DNA of 64,000 bases from Saccharomycopsis crataegensis (taxonomy: Eukaryota; Ascomycota; Saccharomycetes; Ascoideales; Saccharomycopsidaceae), in the NCBI RefSeq assembly GCF_037102585.1, contig NW_027043829.1, positions 3,348,001 through 3,412,000 of the forward strand, written 5' to 3'. Shown here one piece after another: positions 49,825 to 59,953 of the stretch. The notes under the pieces were generated by a model, which was not told the origin of the DNA, ran no database searches, and worked only from the letters and a program-made list of their open reading frames with translations. A program made the translations under genes and the position numbers. How positions within the stretch are numbered: position 1 is the first letter of the stretch; each line of letters starts with the position of its first letter.

Positions 49825-50967
49825 ATGCCTATATTTGGACAGGTAATTATTGGTCCTCCAGGATCGGGGAAGTCAACGTATTGTTATGGCCTTCAGCAGT
49901 TCTTCAACAGTATTGGTCGTCACTCAATAATTATTAATTTGGATTTAGCCAATGATAAATTAAAATATGACTGCGCATTAGATTTAAGAGACTTCATTAC
50001 TCTAGAGGAAATCATGTCTGAGAACTCTTTGGGTCCGAACGGTGGGTTGATCAAAGCTTTTGAAACGCTTACCGGGGTTAGTGATTCCGGAGCTGACAAA
50101 TCTGATGATGGCGAGGAGGACAATCTCTTTGATGTCCTTCTTAATGAAATAACCAATATTGTGGATAAATCCAACGCTTATGTAATATTTGATACCCCAG
50201 GTCAGTCAGAGCTTTTCACTTCTAACTTTTCATTGCCTAATTTATTCAAAGAGTTGGGCAAAAGACTGGATCTTCGTTTATGCTGCGTCAATCTCATGGA
50301 TTCAATATACTTGACAAGTCCGTCATCTTATATTTCAATATTGTTGACTGCGTTGAGATCAATGTTATTATTGAACATGCCCCATGTGAACGTTATATCA
50401 AAGGTCGATTTACTTGCAAATTACGATAAATTGCCATTCAACTTGAAGTATTACCTCGAAGTTGATAATTTAGAGGAGTTGATACCGTTGTTGGAGAAAG
50501 AAATGAGCTATTCGAAAAATAAATTGGGGACTAAGAATTTGCTCAAAATAACAGAACTGATCATAGATTTGGTGGACGATTACAAGATGGTTGATTTTGA
50601 GGTGTTATGCGTGGAGGATACTAGATCGATGATAAACTTGGTTAGAAGAATCGATAAGGCTAATGGTTATGCGTTTGGTGAGAATGAGATCTCGGGTGAT
50701 TCAACATGGATAGAGGCTTCTAGATTAACTGGAACCTCGGCAAATGGATTGAGTGACGTTTGGGGAGAGGAAATAGATATCCAAGAAAGATGGATCGACT
50801 ACAAGGATGAATATGATGCTCAGGTTAAACTGGAACAAGACAAGGCGATGGAAATGATCAAGAAGAGAGAGAGTGAACTTCAGAAAGGTCATGACGCGGC
50901 AGATGCAGAGGATGAGTACGAAAGAGACTTGGCAAACTGGAAAAAGGATCATCCTTTCCAAAAATGA
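49825..50967 (+). CDS. GPN2: GPN-loop GTPase 2
   Basis: Cytosolic GTPase helping assembly and nuclear import of RNA polymerases II and III. The 380 residues carry G1 GPPGSGKST (~8-16), the GPN loop LGPNGG (~70-75), the switch region FDTPGQSELF (~118-127) and SKVDLL (~192). The C-terminal helical part ends in a charged tail. GPN2 rather than GPN1/3 follows from the MPxFGQVIIGPPGSGKSTYC start and length. Codons 148 and 245 are CTG; in homologues as I recall them the first is Leu-like and the second Thr/Ala. Confidence 0.93.
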   Translation: MPIFGQVIIGPPGSGKSTYCYGLQQFFNSIGRHSIIINLDLANDKLKYDCALDLRDFITLEEIMSENSLGPNGGLIKAFETLTGVSDSGADKSDDGEEDNLFDVLLNEITNIVDKSNAYVIFDTPGQSELFTSNFSLPNLFKELGKRLDLRLCCVNLMDSIYLTSPSSYISILLTALRSMLLLNMPHVNVISKVDLLANYDKLPFNLKYYLEVDNLEELIPLLEKEMSYSKNKLGTKNLLKITELIIDLVDDYKMVDFEVLCVEDTRSMINLVRRIDKANGYAFGENEISGDSTWIEASRLTGTSANGLSDVWGEEIDIQERWIDYKDEYDAQVKLEQDKAMEMIKKRESELQKGHDAADAEDEYERDLANWKKDHPFQK

Positions 50968-52430
50968 TGACGTTGGGTGTCTTAAGCTTGCATTATGTAA
51001 TATATGAGAGACGGATATAGAATGTATCATATTGCTTTACCGAGATTTGTACAAGATTTTCCCAGCTGTAACAAAAAAATAATAATTAATAAATAAATAG
51101 CAGATAGCAGAAAAGACAAATGATGGTTTAGATTTTATATTTTTGAGAATCAATTCTGGATTGAAATAAATGAGTTGGATTTACGTGAATTATTGCAGAA
51201 GTTGGAAAGTTATTGTGTCTGTTGATTTTACTAAATAGCACCCCATGTGAGAAATTCCATTATTCTCAACCTTGTGCTCTAGCTACTCCTTTTTACTATA
51301 CACTCAAAAAGAAAAGATTCTCGGAAACTATTCTCTATTTTTCCTCTTTCTTTTTCCTTCCATAAAATATTACTCCCAAACACAAAATTCCTTTCTCCAA
51401 TAATCGTCCTTCCCACATTGATGATGCTAACAACGTGAGGGTCTCCCACTACCCACCTGATTAGTTGGATAATCAAAGAATATTGGTAGTGGAGCTAGCT
51501 TATAGCCAGTGTGGTTCAGCGGTCTCCATGAGCTCCCCTAGACCTCCGCTGGACCTCACTTTTATCCTATACATAGCGTGCTCCCCAATCTTATCTCATC
51601 TCATCTCATCTTATCTATTTGGTCAGTGGAGACGAACCGAGTGGGTCTCCGGGTGACTGTAATAACAAGTAGAGTTTGGCACTCGCTGACAGGCACAGTT
51701 ATCTACATGATCAGGGATTATCTTGCAGGACAACACCCCGGCATCGGGATTACCTAATGGGGAAATAATATCTGAGGCTGGCGGCCCCCGAGCGGCCGGT
51801 CGCCCATCGGCAATGGCCATCCACCAATCACCAAACGGTTGAAAAATTTCTCTTTTGAGCACTTTCGTAATCTCGACGATCACCATCCTGCCCCCAGCAC
51901 CAACAGCAATTACAAACACATTGAGTCATTGCTGGTGTTATTTTCCTCGCGCCTGCATTCGCTTGCAATTATCATTGATAGTAATATTCTTATTACAGGT
52001 TGTCATTACCCCAAATCGCCTATTCCCGTCGGTCGAGATCTCCCCTGTGCTTACAAAACTTCACCAAAAAAAATTAGCGTGTGAAAGAAAAAAAAAAAAA
52101 AAAAATAAAAAAAAAAAAAGAAAATCATTGTTTGAAATTTCATTTAAAATTTCTTTTGGCCTCCATCTCAAATTGCTTGCCATCCCATACGAATTCTTAA
52201 AACTTTGAGGTAGTATCACCACACCGAACTGTTCCGGGAGCTTAATTATCATTATTAAAGCAGTGTTCTATCATCTATTCACTGGGTTTACCGAAACAAT
52301 CTTCTATATCATTACCGTCACCCGAAAGCTTGCTTACCGTATATATACGCCTCTGAATTTTGTCCAGCTCATAATTGAAAATTACAACAAATAACAGCCT
52401 AGAAACTATCTTTACAACATTATAATCACC
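50968..52430. promoter_or_regulatory. Long upstream region of MRS4 with GATA and CCAAT sites
   Basis: 1.46 kb, the longest gene-free stretch. Four TTATCT (AGATAA) sites at 51591, 51611, 51699 and 51718 are followed by CCAAT at 51824-51828. A GC-rich block (~51770-51840) with CGG/CCG triplets lies between. A TATATATA box near 52338 precedes the ATG. In several yeasts mitoferrin genes respond to iron through a GATA repressor (Sfu1/Fep1) and a CCAAT-binding HAP complex, so this arrangement fits iron regulation. No gene is supported inside. Confidence 0.5.
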
Positions 52431-53600
52431 ATGTCTGACGATTACGAAAGTCTTCCTGACTCCGTACCTTTTGTTAACCATCTTGCTGCCGGTGCCTTAG
52501 CCGGTATCATGGAACATTCATTGATGTACCCTATCGATAACATCAAAACCAGAATTCAAGCATCCATAAACATCAACCAATCTATCATCAATAGCATTAA
52601 AAAAGTGTCTTCGGCAGAAGGGCTTAAGTCTCTTTGGAAAGGTATATCTGCAGTCGTTGTTGGTGCAGGTCCTGCCCATGCAGTATATTTTGGAGTTTAT
52701 GAATTTTTTAAAACAAATATGATTGACAATCATGCCTCTGCTCCAGGAAGCTTTAACAGCATCGATTTTCTCTATTTTAGTAAGATCGCTCTTGCTGGTG
52801 GTACCGCCACCGCGACTTCCGAAGCTCTTATGAACCCATTTGATACCATCAAGCAAAGAATGCAAATAAACTCGTCTTTCACGAAAAACTCAAAACAGTT
52901 CAATCCTAACTACACTTCCATCTTCAAGACCATGTCATACATTTACAAGAAGGAGGGCTTCAAGGCTTTCTATTACTCTTACCCAACTACATTGCTCATG
53001 ACCGTGCCTTTCCACGCCACAAACTTTTTGGTTTATGAGTCGATGACAAAACTTTTGAACCCAACTGACTCATACAACCCATTGGTCCATTGTGTTTCTG
53101 GTGGTTTGGCTGGTGGTTTGGCTAGTGCCATCACTACCCCATTCGATTGTGTGAAAACCGTCTTGCAAACTCATTCTTTCACTATGAAATTCGAGGATGC
53201 TAGCCCATCTTCTACTAACCACTCTTCGTCATCTTCTTCCTCTTCCACTTCCTCTTCTTCTTCCACCTCTTCCAATATTCGCAATAATGCCAACACTAAG
53301 ATTGCCCAACAAATGGTTCATTCTAACAGTCATGAGGGAACCACTTTAGTGATGGCTTCTCGCAACTTACACCAATCTTCCGCAAGCCATGCAATGAATG
53401 CCTCGACGAAAATCAATAGTTTCTTCACCGCTGCCAAATACATATATTCCACAAACGGTATCAACGGGTTCACGAAAGGGTTGAAGGCTAGAGTTGTTTC
53501 AAATATCCCAGCAACCGCCATTAGTTGGACAAGTTACGAAATGGCCAAGTTTTATTTGAATAGAAAATCAATGACCAGAAATAACAATGTTCTTGCTTAG
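52431..53600 (+). CDS. MRS4: Mitochondrial iron carrier (mitoferrin, Mrs3/Mrs4)
   Basis: Inner-membrane carrier importing ferrous iron for haem and Fe-S synthesis. The 389 residues have three mitochondrial-carrier repeats with PxD signatures: YPIDNIKTR (~33-41), NPFDTIKQRMQ (~134-144), TPFDCVKTVLQ (~238-248). The mitoferrin-specific GPAHAVYFGVYE block lies at ~80-91 and MEHSLMYP at ~27. Between the third signature and the last helices is an insertion of about 75 residues (~250-325), Ser-rich and poorly ordered (an unbroken Ser/Thr run at ~262-283). Yeast Mrs3/4 (about 305-314) lack it. It would sit in the matrix loop of repeat 3. Confidence 0.93.
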   Translation: MSDDYESLPDSVPFVNHLAAGALAGIMEHSLMYPIDNIKTRIQASININQSIINSIKKVSSAEGLKSLWKGISAVVVGAGPAHAVYFGVYEFFKTNMIDNHASAPGSFNSIDFLYFSKIALAGGTATATSEALMNPFDTIKQRMQINSSFTKNSKQFNPNYTSIFKTMSYIYKKEGFKAFYYSYPTTLLMTVPFHATNFLVYESMTKLLNPTDSYNPLVHCVSGGLAGGLASAITTPFDCVKTVLQTHSFTMKFEDASPSSTNHSSSSSSSSTSSSSSTSSNIRNNANTKIAQQMVHSNSHEGTTLVMASRNLHQSSASHAMNASTKINSFFTAAKYIYSTNGINGFTKGLKARVVSNIPATAISWTSYEMAKFYLNRKSMTRNNNVLA

Positions 53601-54212
53601 AAAGCTACATTGTCAGCTGCCAAGGTTCACGATCCATATGATGTGGATTTTCAACAGACAGAAAGAAAGAATAGGAATTTTTGAAAATCGATTATATTCA
53701 TTAACTTTCTCGCTTCCCGTCACTAGCTCATTAAAGTTGCCTTTGAATCTGTTATATTATATTAAAATCTAGAGTACGTACCTGTTATTAATCGGTGGCG
53801 AAGAACTAATACTTATATGCATATATTATGTTTGAGTTTTCATTTCTTTTGTTTGTCTTCATGTTGTGTTTTCCCTTTATTTTTTCTCCCCGTATATATA
53901 TTATAGGCGAGCTTCTTAGCTACTGCTCTGCTGCTTTTTTGAGTTTTTTTCTTCACTTCGTATTTTTCCCCGGTTTTATGTACAAATAACAATTGATGAT
54001 ATAATGTCTTGTATTAGCTATTGAGTAATTCTATTTATGATGTTTACAAAAACTTGATACCAAAGGAAGGTATTCTCGAATCAAAAAGATAACTGTGGGG
54101 GCAAGGCGGTAAAATTCAAGAAAAAACATTATAATTCTAGATTGAACTAGCTCACTGTATCAAAAAAAAATTAACAAAATAGAGTATTGTTGAAGGGTGG
54201 CTGTTATTGGTA
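53601..54212. other. Convergent 3' region MRS4 / RIM20
   Basis: 612 bp of AT-rich DNA with T-rich stretches around 53870-53970. No RNA gene or repeat recognised. Confidence 0.5.
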
Positions 54213-56618
54213 TCAATGGAACTTGATTTCAGAATTTGGATTCCATAAGTGGTTAGGCTTTTGAGGCTTTGGTGAAATAACATTACTGTTCCGATTGCCA
54301 TCAAGATCGTTAACTGGTCTTCTAAATCCATTAATGCTGGCCTCCAATTGTCGCGCCTCAGCTCTTCTATCATCAATATACTGATCAATTTTTGATCCCA
54401 CTTCATGCGCCTTGATAATAAAATCATTGTAGAATTGCAACCCTTGTTTCAAGTTCTCAACAAGGGTCATATACTCCTTATGGATGGCTTCAATAGTATT
54501 GAAGAATTCCAACTTTTGCTTGTTTTCCGAGGTCTGATTCTGCTGTTCTAATTTTCTCAAATCATCAAGTCCACCTTCAAGTTTATCTTCAAGCTGGGAT
54601 TGCTTGCGTTTCTCATTATTGATGCTCTGCAAATCTTCGTCCAATCCTTTCAAATGACGGCTATAAATTTCTTCATAGGATTCAGAACTGGCAGTTTGGT
54701 CATTCATATCGTAGGAAATTCCCAACTTGTGGTTGGCCTGTAAATACTTATACTCAGCGATCACTTTTGGTAAAATATTCATCTGCGATGACTTGATTTC
54801 CACCACCTCCACAATTTTTTTCCGATTATTCTTGAGATTTGATACCTCGACAAGTAAGTTCTTCAACTCATTTATTTTTTGCACTAGTTCAGCATTCCCT
54901 TGTGATCCATCAGAGTTATCAGTAGGAATTTGGCATTCAATCGCTCTAATTGATGACCCACATAATAACTCCACTTGTGGTTTTATTCCCTGATAGGACC
55001 TCTGGACAGTATCATCGCCGTTTTTAGCCTGAGTCAAAAAACTCTCCAATAAGCTTACATCTTCCATCAAATTTCCATTCACCTCTTGCGATGTTGGTCG
55101 GTTCCAAAAATCCGTGCCGTATCGTTGTCGAAGCAAATCATCTTCATTTTTCTCTAACCTTAGCTTTTCTATCATTTGGTTCACGGTATCCTGATTTTCA
55201 TTTGCCAATCTTACCACATCACCAATGGCCTGCTCGATCTTGATGATTCCCCCCAAATTCTTCAATTCTTCAATTTTCACAATCACAGATTTAGGTAATG
55301 TTTGCGAAGTATCATTCAACAGTTCTATTGCCATAGGCAAATTTCTATCACTGAGATATTTATCGATGATGTTATTCAAACTACTCAACGGGTTGATTAT
55401 CCTTTGCTTGACGTATTCTTCCTGGCGTTCTCTAAATGATTGCGAAAGCTGGATCACAGAATATGGAAGTAAATCGAAAAATAGCATTTTTCGAAGTTTC
55501 CCATCAAGACTATCTTTATCGTTGGTTATCAAATACTTCAATGGGTTTTCTAATTCTGGAGGAATCATGGTCTTCACCATGACCGCTGGCGCAATTGGAG
55601 TTAATGACTCTTCTTCATTGACAATTTGCAAGTAAATCAAATCATTATCCTTTTCGCTAGTCTTCAAGGTTTTGCCTAATAACTCATTGAATGATTCAAT
55701 ATCTTCTCTGAGCTGCTTGTTGTTGACCAAATACTTCAAAAATGACTTTGATTGATTCGACAACTTTAACGCTAACCTCAACCTTGATACCGCTTCTCCA
55801 TGTTTGGATTCTGATTGGCAATGAATCGATTGTCTGTAAAGGGATACCGCTTGGAAGTGGAAACTCTTGGCTTTAATCAAGTTGGTCCAGTCGTTTCTGA
55901 GAAAGAATGAATGGCCAGCGGAGTCTATAAATTTCAAACATTCTTGATACAACACCGCAACTTGAATGGCGAGTTTGGCAATGAGCGAGTTCTTCAATTG
56001 GTTCTTCACCGCCTTAAGCCAGAACATTTCTTGAGCTTGGGCCAACATCAAATATTTTAAAAGGTTAACCACTTCCAATTGCAAATCTTTCGGGAACAAT
56101 TCATTATTTTTTTCATTGCGTATCATTAATCGAATGATGAACTCAAAACACCCTGCTGCTGCTTGGAAATAATTGCAGGCTTTCTTTAATCCATCGTCCG
56201 AGTCCTTTTTCGATTCCACACTTCCTATTTGTGAGTAAACCGCAGATAAATTGTAAACCACATTCATTTGCTCAAATAGGATAGACCGCATCTTGATCAT
56301 CTCTCTTTCATTGCCACTGGTATAACCAACAGATAAATTCCCATCAGACCACGCAAATTCCGCAAAATCGCCAGGAAATTTCAACAACAACGAAGATATA
56401 TGAATATAGTATATTTTCAAATCTTCAACACTCCCTATGGTACACAAAATGTCGTTAATTGCCAAATACATTTTATGCCTAAGGTCTTTGATACAATCTA
56501 TATCATCCAGGAAACTGTTAGCGGTTTGATAGTATTCTTCACTAATGATTTTCTTAATTGCTTCACCAAGGTCAAAATCTAAAGTTGACCTGAACGGAAC
56601 TGATAATAGAGTCGTCAT
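54213..56618 (-). CDS. RIM20: BRO1-domain protein Rim20 (PalA)
   Basis: Scaffold of the ambient-pH (Rim101) pathway on ESCRT-III, bringing the Rim13 protease to Rim101. The 801 residues comprise a BRO1 domain (~1-375), starting LLSVPFRSTLDFDL as in PalA/Rim20 (IPFR start), and the ALIX V-type coiled-coil domain (~385-760, rich in Glu, Lys, Leu and Asn). Bro1, the paralogue, has a C-terminal proline-rich Doa4-binding tail which is absent here; the end is short (PKPQKPNHLW). I therefore favour Rim20. No CTG codon was found in the parts I checked. Confidence 0.8.
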   Translation of the reverse strand: MTTLLSVPFRSTLDFDLGEAIKKIISEEYYQTANSFLDDIDCIKDLRHKMYLAINDILCTIGSVEDLKIYYIHISSLLLKFPGDFAEFAWSDGNLSVGYTSGNEREMIKMRSILFEQMNVVYNLSAVYSQIGSVESKKDSDDGLKKACNYFQAAAGCFEFIIRLMIRNEKNNELFPKDLQLEVVNLLKYLMLAQAQEMFWLKAVKNQLKNSLIAKLAIQVAVLYQECLKFIDSAGHSFFLRNDWTNLIKAKSFHFQAVSLYRQSIHCQSESKHGEAVSRLRLALKLSNQSKSFLKYLVNNKQLREDIESFNELLGKTLKTSEKDNDLIYLQIVNEEESLTPIAPAVMVKTMIPPELENPLKYLITNDKDSLDGKLRKMLFFDLLPYSVIQLSQSFRERQEEYVKQRIINPLSSLNNIIDKYLSDRNLPMAIELLNDTSQTLPKSVIVKIEELKNLGGIIKIEQAIGDVVRLANENQDTVNQMIEKLRLEKNEDDLLRQRYGTDFWNRPTSQEVNGNLMEDVSLLESFLTQAKNGDDTVQRSYQGIKPQVELLCGSSIRAIECQIPTDNSDGSQGNAELVQKINELKNLLVEVSNLKNNRKKIVEVVEIKSSQMNILPKVIAEYKYLQANHKLGISYDMNDQTASSESYEEIYSRHLKGLDEDLQSINNEKRKQSQLEDKLEGGLDDLRKLEQQNQTSENKQKLEFFNTIEAIHKEYMTLVENLKQGLQFYNDFIIKAHEVGSKIDQYIDDRRAEARQLEASINGFRRPVNDLDGNRNSNVISPKPQKPNHLWNPNSEIKFH

Positions 56619-56863
56619 TTTGATGTGCCTGGTTTTTTATAGAAGTCTACATGTGGCATGGTATTAAGCAATCAGTTTTGTTTACGATCTTTTGTTTTCC
56701 CTATTTTTTTTTTTATAGATGGATGCCTAAAAGACCCACCCAATTGGTATTTATGTACATTATACTGCATTAAAATTGAATGAGAACCAAATAGAAGAAA
56801 GAAAAAAGTGAAAATAACTTTATTAAAATAATAATATACAATACAATACAATCTTCTCCACGT

Positions 56864-58669
56864 TTATATACTTTCAAGTCTCTGCTGTTCCAAAATTGCA
56901 TTTTTTACATCGGCACTCACGCAGTCGTTAAAAATATCCAAACTCACTCTTTTTAATCCTGTGTTCTTCAACAACGGAGCCGGTTCAAGAACTGTCAGAT
57001 ACATTAGCCCTCCATTGTGATTCGTAATATCGCCATTCAAACCACCCCAGTCACTCTGGTTGATTTTAGGGAATCGCGTGTGAGGAAGTACCTCACTCGA
57101 AGGCGGTACATTTTTGCACCAACTGGACGTCGACGACTGAGTTAAAAGTGGATAAAAGTAAACCCCAGTATACAAATCTTTCTTACCTCTTTTTCTATTC
57201 ACAAGCTCTAATCGGGATCGCGACAAGTCTGCATTGAATTTTTTGGACGATAACGAGTGTTCTAATAACCAATTATCTTGGTCTATATGGTTTTCTGACA
57301 TAAGCGATTTGATGGAAAATGTTCGATCCATTTCAAACCCAATGTATTTCTCCACACTATTACTTTTGATATTCTCTCTTGTGCTCGTTGATTCATCCTT
57401 TATAATCGCTGTTTGATTCTGTTGTTGGTATATCTGCGAACCACCGTGCCAGGCAATGTACCTCTTTTTATTGTAATCTTGTTTGTTAAGAGGAACTGGA
57501 TCGTCGGGCTCGGCAATTTCACCTTCCACTGCTCCTTCTTTTTTGGCTTGATCTTCATAATAGTCATCAATGACTTTTTTACCACCAATAATGATTCTTG
57601 CTCCAAACTCTTTGAAAATAGACCTTGCAGTTACCAACCCAATGGTTCTGCTTTTGTAAGAATTGGGCATTATATCTCTATCCACCAAATCCTGTTTCTG
57701 TTCCTCATTCAATACGTATTTGAATAAAGTGTTGTGTTTCAAAAACAAGTAATAGGCATCTCTATAACCAATACATCTTGCCGGCTCAGTTGACAACATG
57801 TACAATTTATCACCATTACCTGTCACTGTGAAAGTTCTAACTCTAAAATCACGGCCGCCTTGCAAGTACCCATATTTATCAATCTTTTGATCACCTTTGG
57901 CATCGTCCTTGATATTATACTCATCATTTTCATTATTCAAAGAAATTGGGTTCCCGTCATCGTCAAGGGGAATTGGGAATGGACTATGGACCTTCCTTGC
58001 AACCTTGAATCCCGGTTTTCTTCCTGGCTTCTTCTTCTTCCTAGCCGGTGCTTCGAAATAATCATCGCTGCCAAGCCCGTACTTTGCCAAACGTGCAATG
58101 GTTGATTTATTTCTACTTCCTGGAGGTCTTCCTCTACCTCTTTTACCTTCTTTGGGTGTTTTTGATCCATCCTCGAGATCAGGTTCTCCATCTTCTTCCT
58201 CCTCTTCCTCTTCATCATTTTCCTCGTTGTTGACATGAGTTTCTTCTTCTTCTTCTTCTTCTTCCTCATCATCATCCTCTTCTTCTTCTTCTTCTTCTTC
58301 TTCGTCGTCTTCGTCGTCGTCCTCTTGTTTCACGGCTCTTCTGGGATTTCTGCGAGGGGTGGTATCTTGTTTTTTTGCTTCTTCGTCTTCGTCTTCATCA
58401 TTATATTCTTCATAATTTTCTGCCAGATCAATATCTAAATTCGAATAGTTTGGCGATGATAATCTGGTCGAGCGACGTGCTGTGTGCAATTTAAGTTAGT
58501 AACAATATTTCTCAACCCAAAAAGACTTTTACATGGGGGATACAAAAAAACGCGTTTTGGCGTTGCAAAATAACAAAAAAAAAAAAAACCACAACATACT
58601 TGAGCGAGTAGATCTGTCGTGCTGCTCCTCATGATCGAGCCGGCCACTTCTTCTTAGATGCCTTGTCAT
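56864..58669 (-). CDS. NPL6: RSC complex subunit Rsc7/Npl6 (Rsc7/Swp82 family), two exons
   Basis: Subunit of the RSC chromatin remodeller. Exon 1 is 70 nt (58600-58669, MTRHLRRSGRLDHEEQ). A 120-nt intron (58480-58599) has donor GTATGT, TACTAAC at 58495-58501 (minus strand) and acceptor CAG. Exon 2 runs 58479-56864, giving 561 residues. The N-terminal ~110 residues are acidic with long Glu/Asp runs (GAA/GAG-rich microsatellite at ~58240-58320). An AT-hook (RGRGRPPGSRNK) and a KKPGRKPGF basic patch follow. The conserved core is GYLQGGRDFRVRTF...DKLYMLSTEPAR...GYRDAYYLF (~235-290) to FGARIIIGGKKVIDDYYE. Without the first exon there is no ATG near the start, supporting the splice. Confidence 0.93.
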
Positions 58670-59389
58670 AGTTTCTCGTCTATGAATTAATTTATTAATT
58701 ATATAATGGTTAGATTTTATTTTATTACAAAACAACAAATAACCAATTTCCAATCCCATAATTTGCGTGATACTTTGGATGAGGCAGGGTAAGTATGTGC
58801 GACTTTTCCGTGCCGGTTATTATTTTCCACCAAACGAATTTCATAATAAATAGACGGTTCAATTATATTATTTCAACACATGAGGACAAAAATAAATAAC
58901 TAGAGTTTGTTTTTTATTTATTATTATTATTATTATTATTTTCTCAACCAGGATGCAATGCTGGTTGTGGTCGTTGTGTAGATGTCATAAATATTGGGTT
59001 TTCGGTGTTCTGTAAGGTAAGTGGAGTACGAGAAAAAGCAGGTTGCGTACGCAAAATTGAACAGACTGACTTTCTTGATTCGTGCTTGATTGTTTTATTT
59101 TAATTGGTAATGATGATTCGATTTTACGGTATTCTTCATAGCAGATGGCAAAGAAATTCTGCAGTTTTAGCAGGCATACATGGTGAGCACAATCTTTTGA
59201 TAAGTCCGAGGGATTGGAAACCGTAACTGATAAAATGATAAAATGATAATCGGAGAAAAATCACCAAACCATTATTTTTGTCTGCTTGCCTCTTTTTTTT
59301 TTTTTTTTTTCTGTTCTTCGAAAATGCTGTCGATACTGATCAAATTCGTGGTTGCAATATAAATCTAAATTTATATAGTTTTTTAATAG

Positions 59390-59560
59390 GATCTTGGTGC
59401 ATCAAAAAGGATGCGCCTTATTATTCGATCTCCGACATGAGGGATCTATCCATAAACTTAGACGTGCCACACATATATGTAATCTATGATGAGAATATTC
59501 CTCTCAACGTATTACATCTCCGTGACGTCCTGGTGATTCCACAAAATAAACCTATCTAAC
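59390..59560 (+). mobile_element. Possible Ty1/copia protease-region remnant (fossil)
   Basis: A short frame reads ...ISDMRDLSINL... and ends LHLRDVLVIPQNKPI. The spacing recalls the copia protease segment, where a WxxDSGA start is followed after ~45 residues by the xLxxVLYVPxLxxNL block. The piece is under 60 codons, has no proper start, and nothing of gag or integrase lies beside it. It looks old and heavily broken. The similarity is weak and could be coincidence. Confidence 0.3.
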
Positions 59561-59799
59561 AACAGTTATGGTGATTCCAACATATGTTCACTTCTATGGT
59601 GATCTATTGGAGATGGTTAAAAACGTCTCACTTGCAAAGGACAGATAGCTGAGTGATAAAAAAAAAATTTGTAGTAAATAATCACTGGTCAATATAATAC
59701 AATACATTTAATCCCTGATCTCTCGCCATCTATTGGCAAACTGTCTGCTTACTATTGCCCAGGGTACCCCACCCCTGGTACACTAGGAAGCTTATATTC

Positions 59800-59806
59800 C
59801 GGGTAA
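59800..59806 (-). promoter_or_regulatory. Reb1-type site before the complex I 51-kDa gene
   Basis: CGGGTAA (TTACCCG on the minus strand) about 150 bp upstream of the ATG at 59954. Confidence 0.45.
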
Positions 59807-59953
59807 CTACAAAATAATGCTGGTGCAAAACTGGCCAATAATCTCCCTGTAAAATAAGCGGTCAAAAAAAAAAAATACTATAGTTACTATCACAATTTCA
59901 TAGGCGTTCTCTTTCAAGCTCTCTCCAAACGTATCATCACAATCACATCTACT

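Larger units (their letters stand above)
58670..59953. other. Long intergenic region before the complex I gene
   Basis: 1.28 kb. Holds an ATT microsatellite (~58921-58941), a T-run of 18 (~59290), a possible copia protease remnant (~59390-59560), an inverted repeat CCAGGG/CCCTGG (59759-59778) and a Reb1-type site (59800-59806). No host gene supported. Confidence 0.5.

Noticed and set aside
51623-51919. 98-codon frame in the GC-rich part of the MRS4 promoter
   Set aside because: Open because of local GC content; no similarity, no start context, and the block is better explained as regulatory DNA.
52200-52230. U2 snRNA-like GTAGTA near 52212
   Set aside because: Isolated hexamer without the flanking conserved U2 sequence or Sm site.
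57937-58438. Frames over the acidic tract of RSC7 on both strands
   Set aside because: GAA/GAG microsatellite read in other frames; low complexity only.
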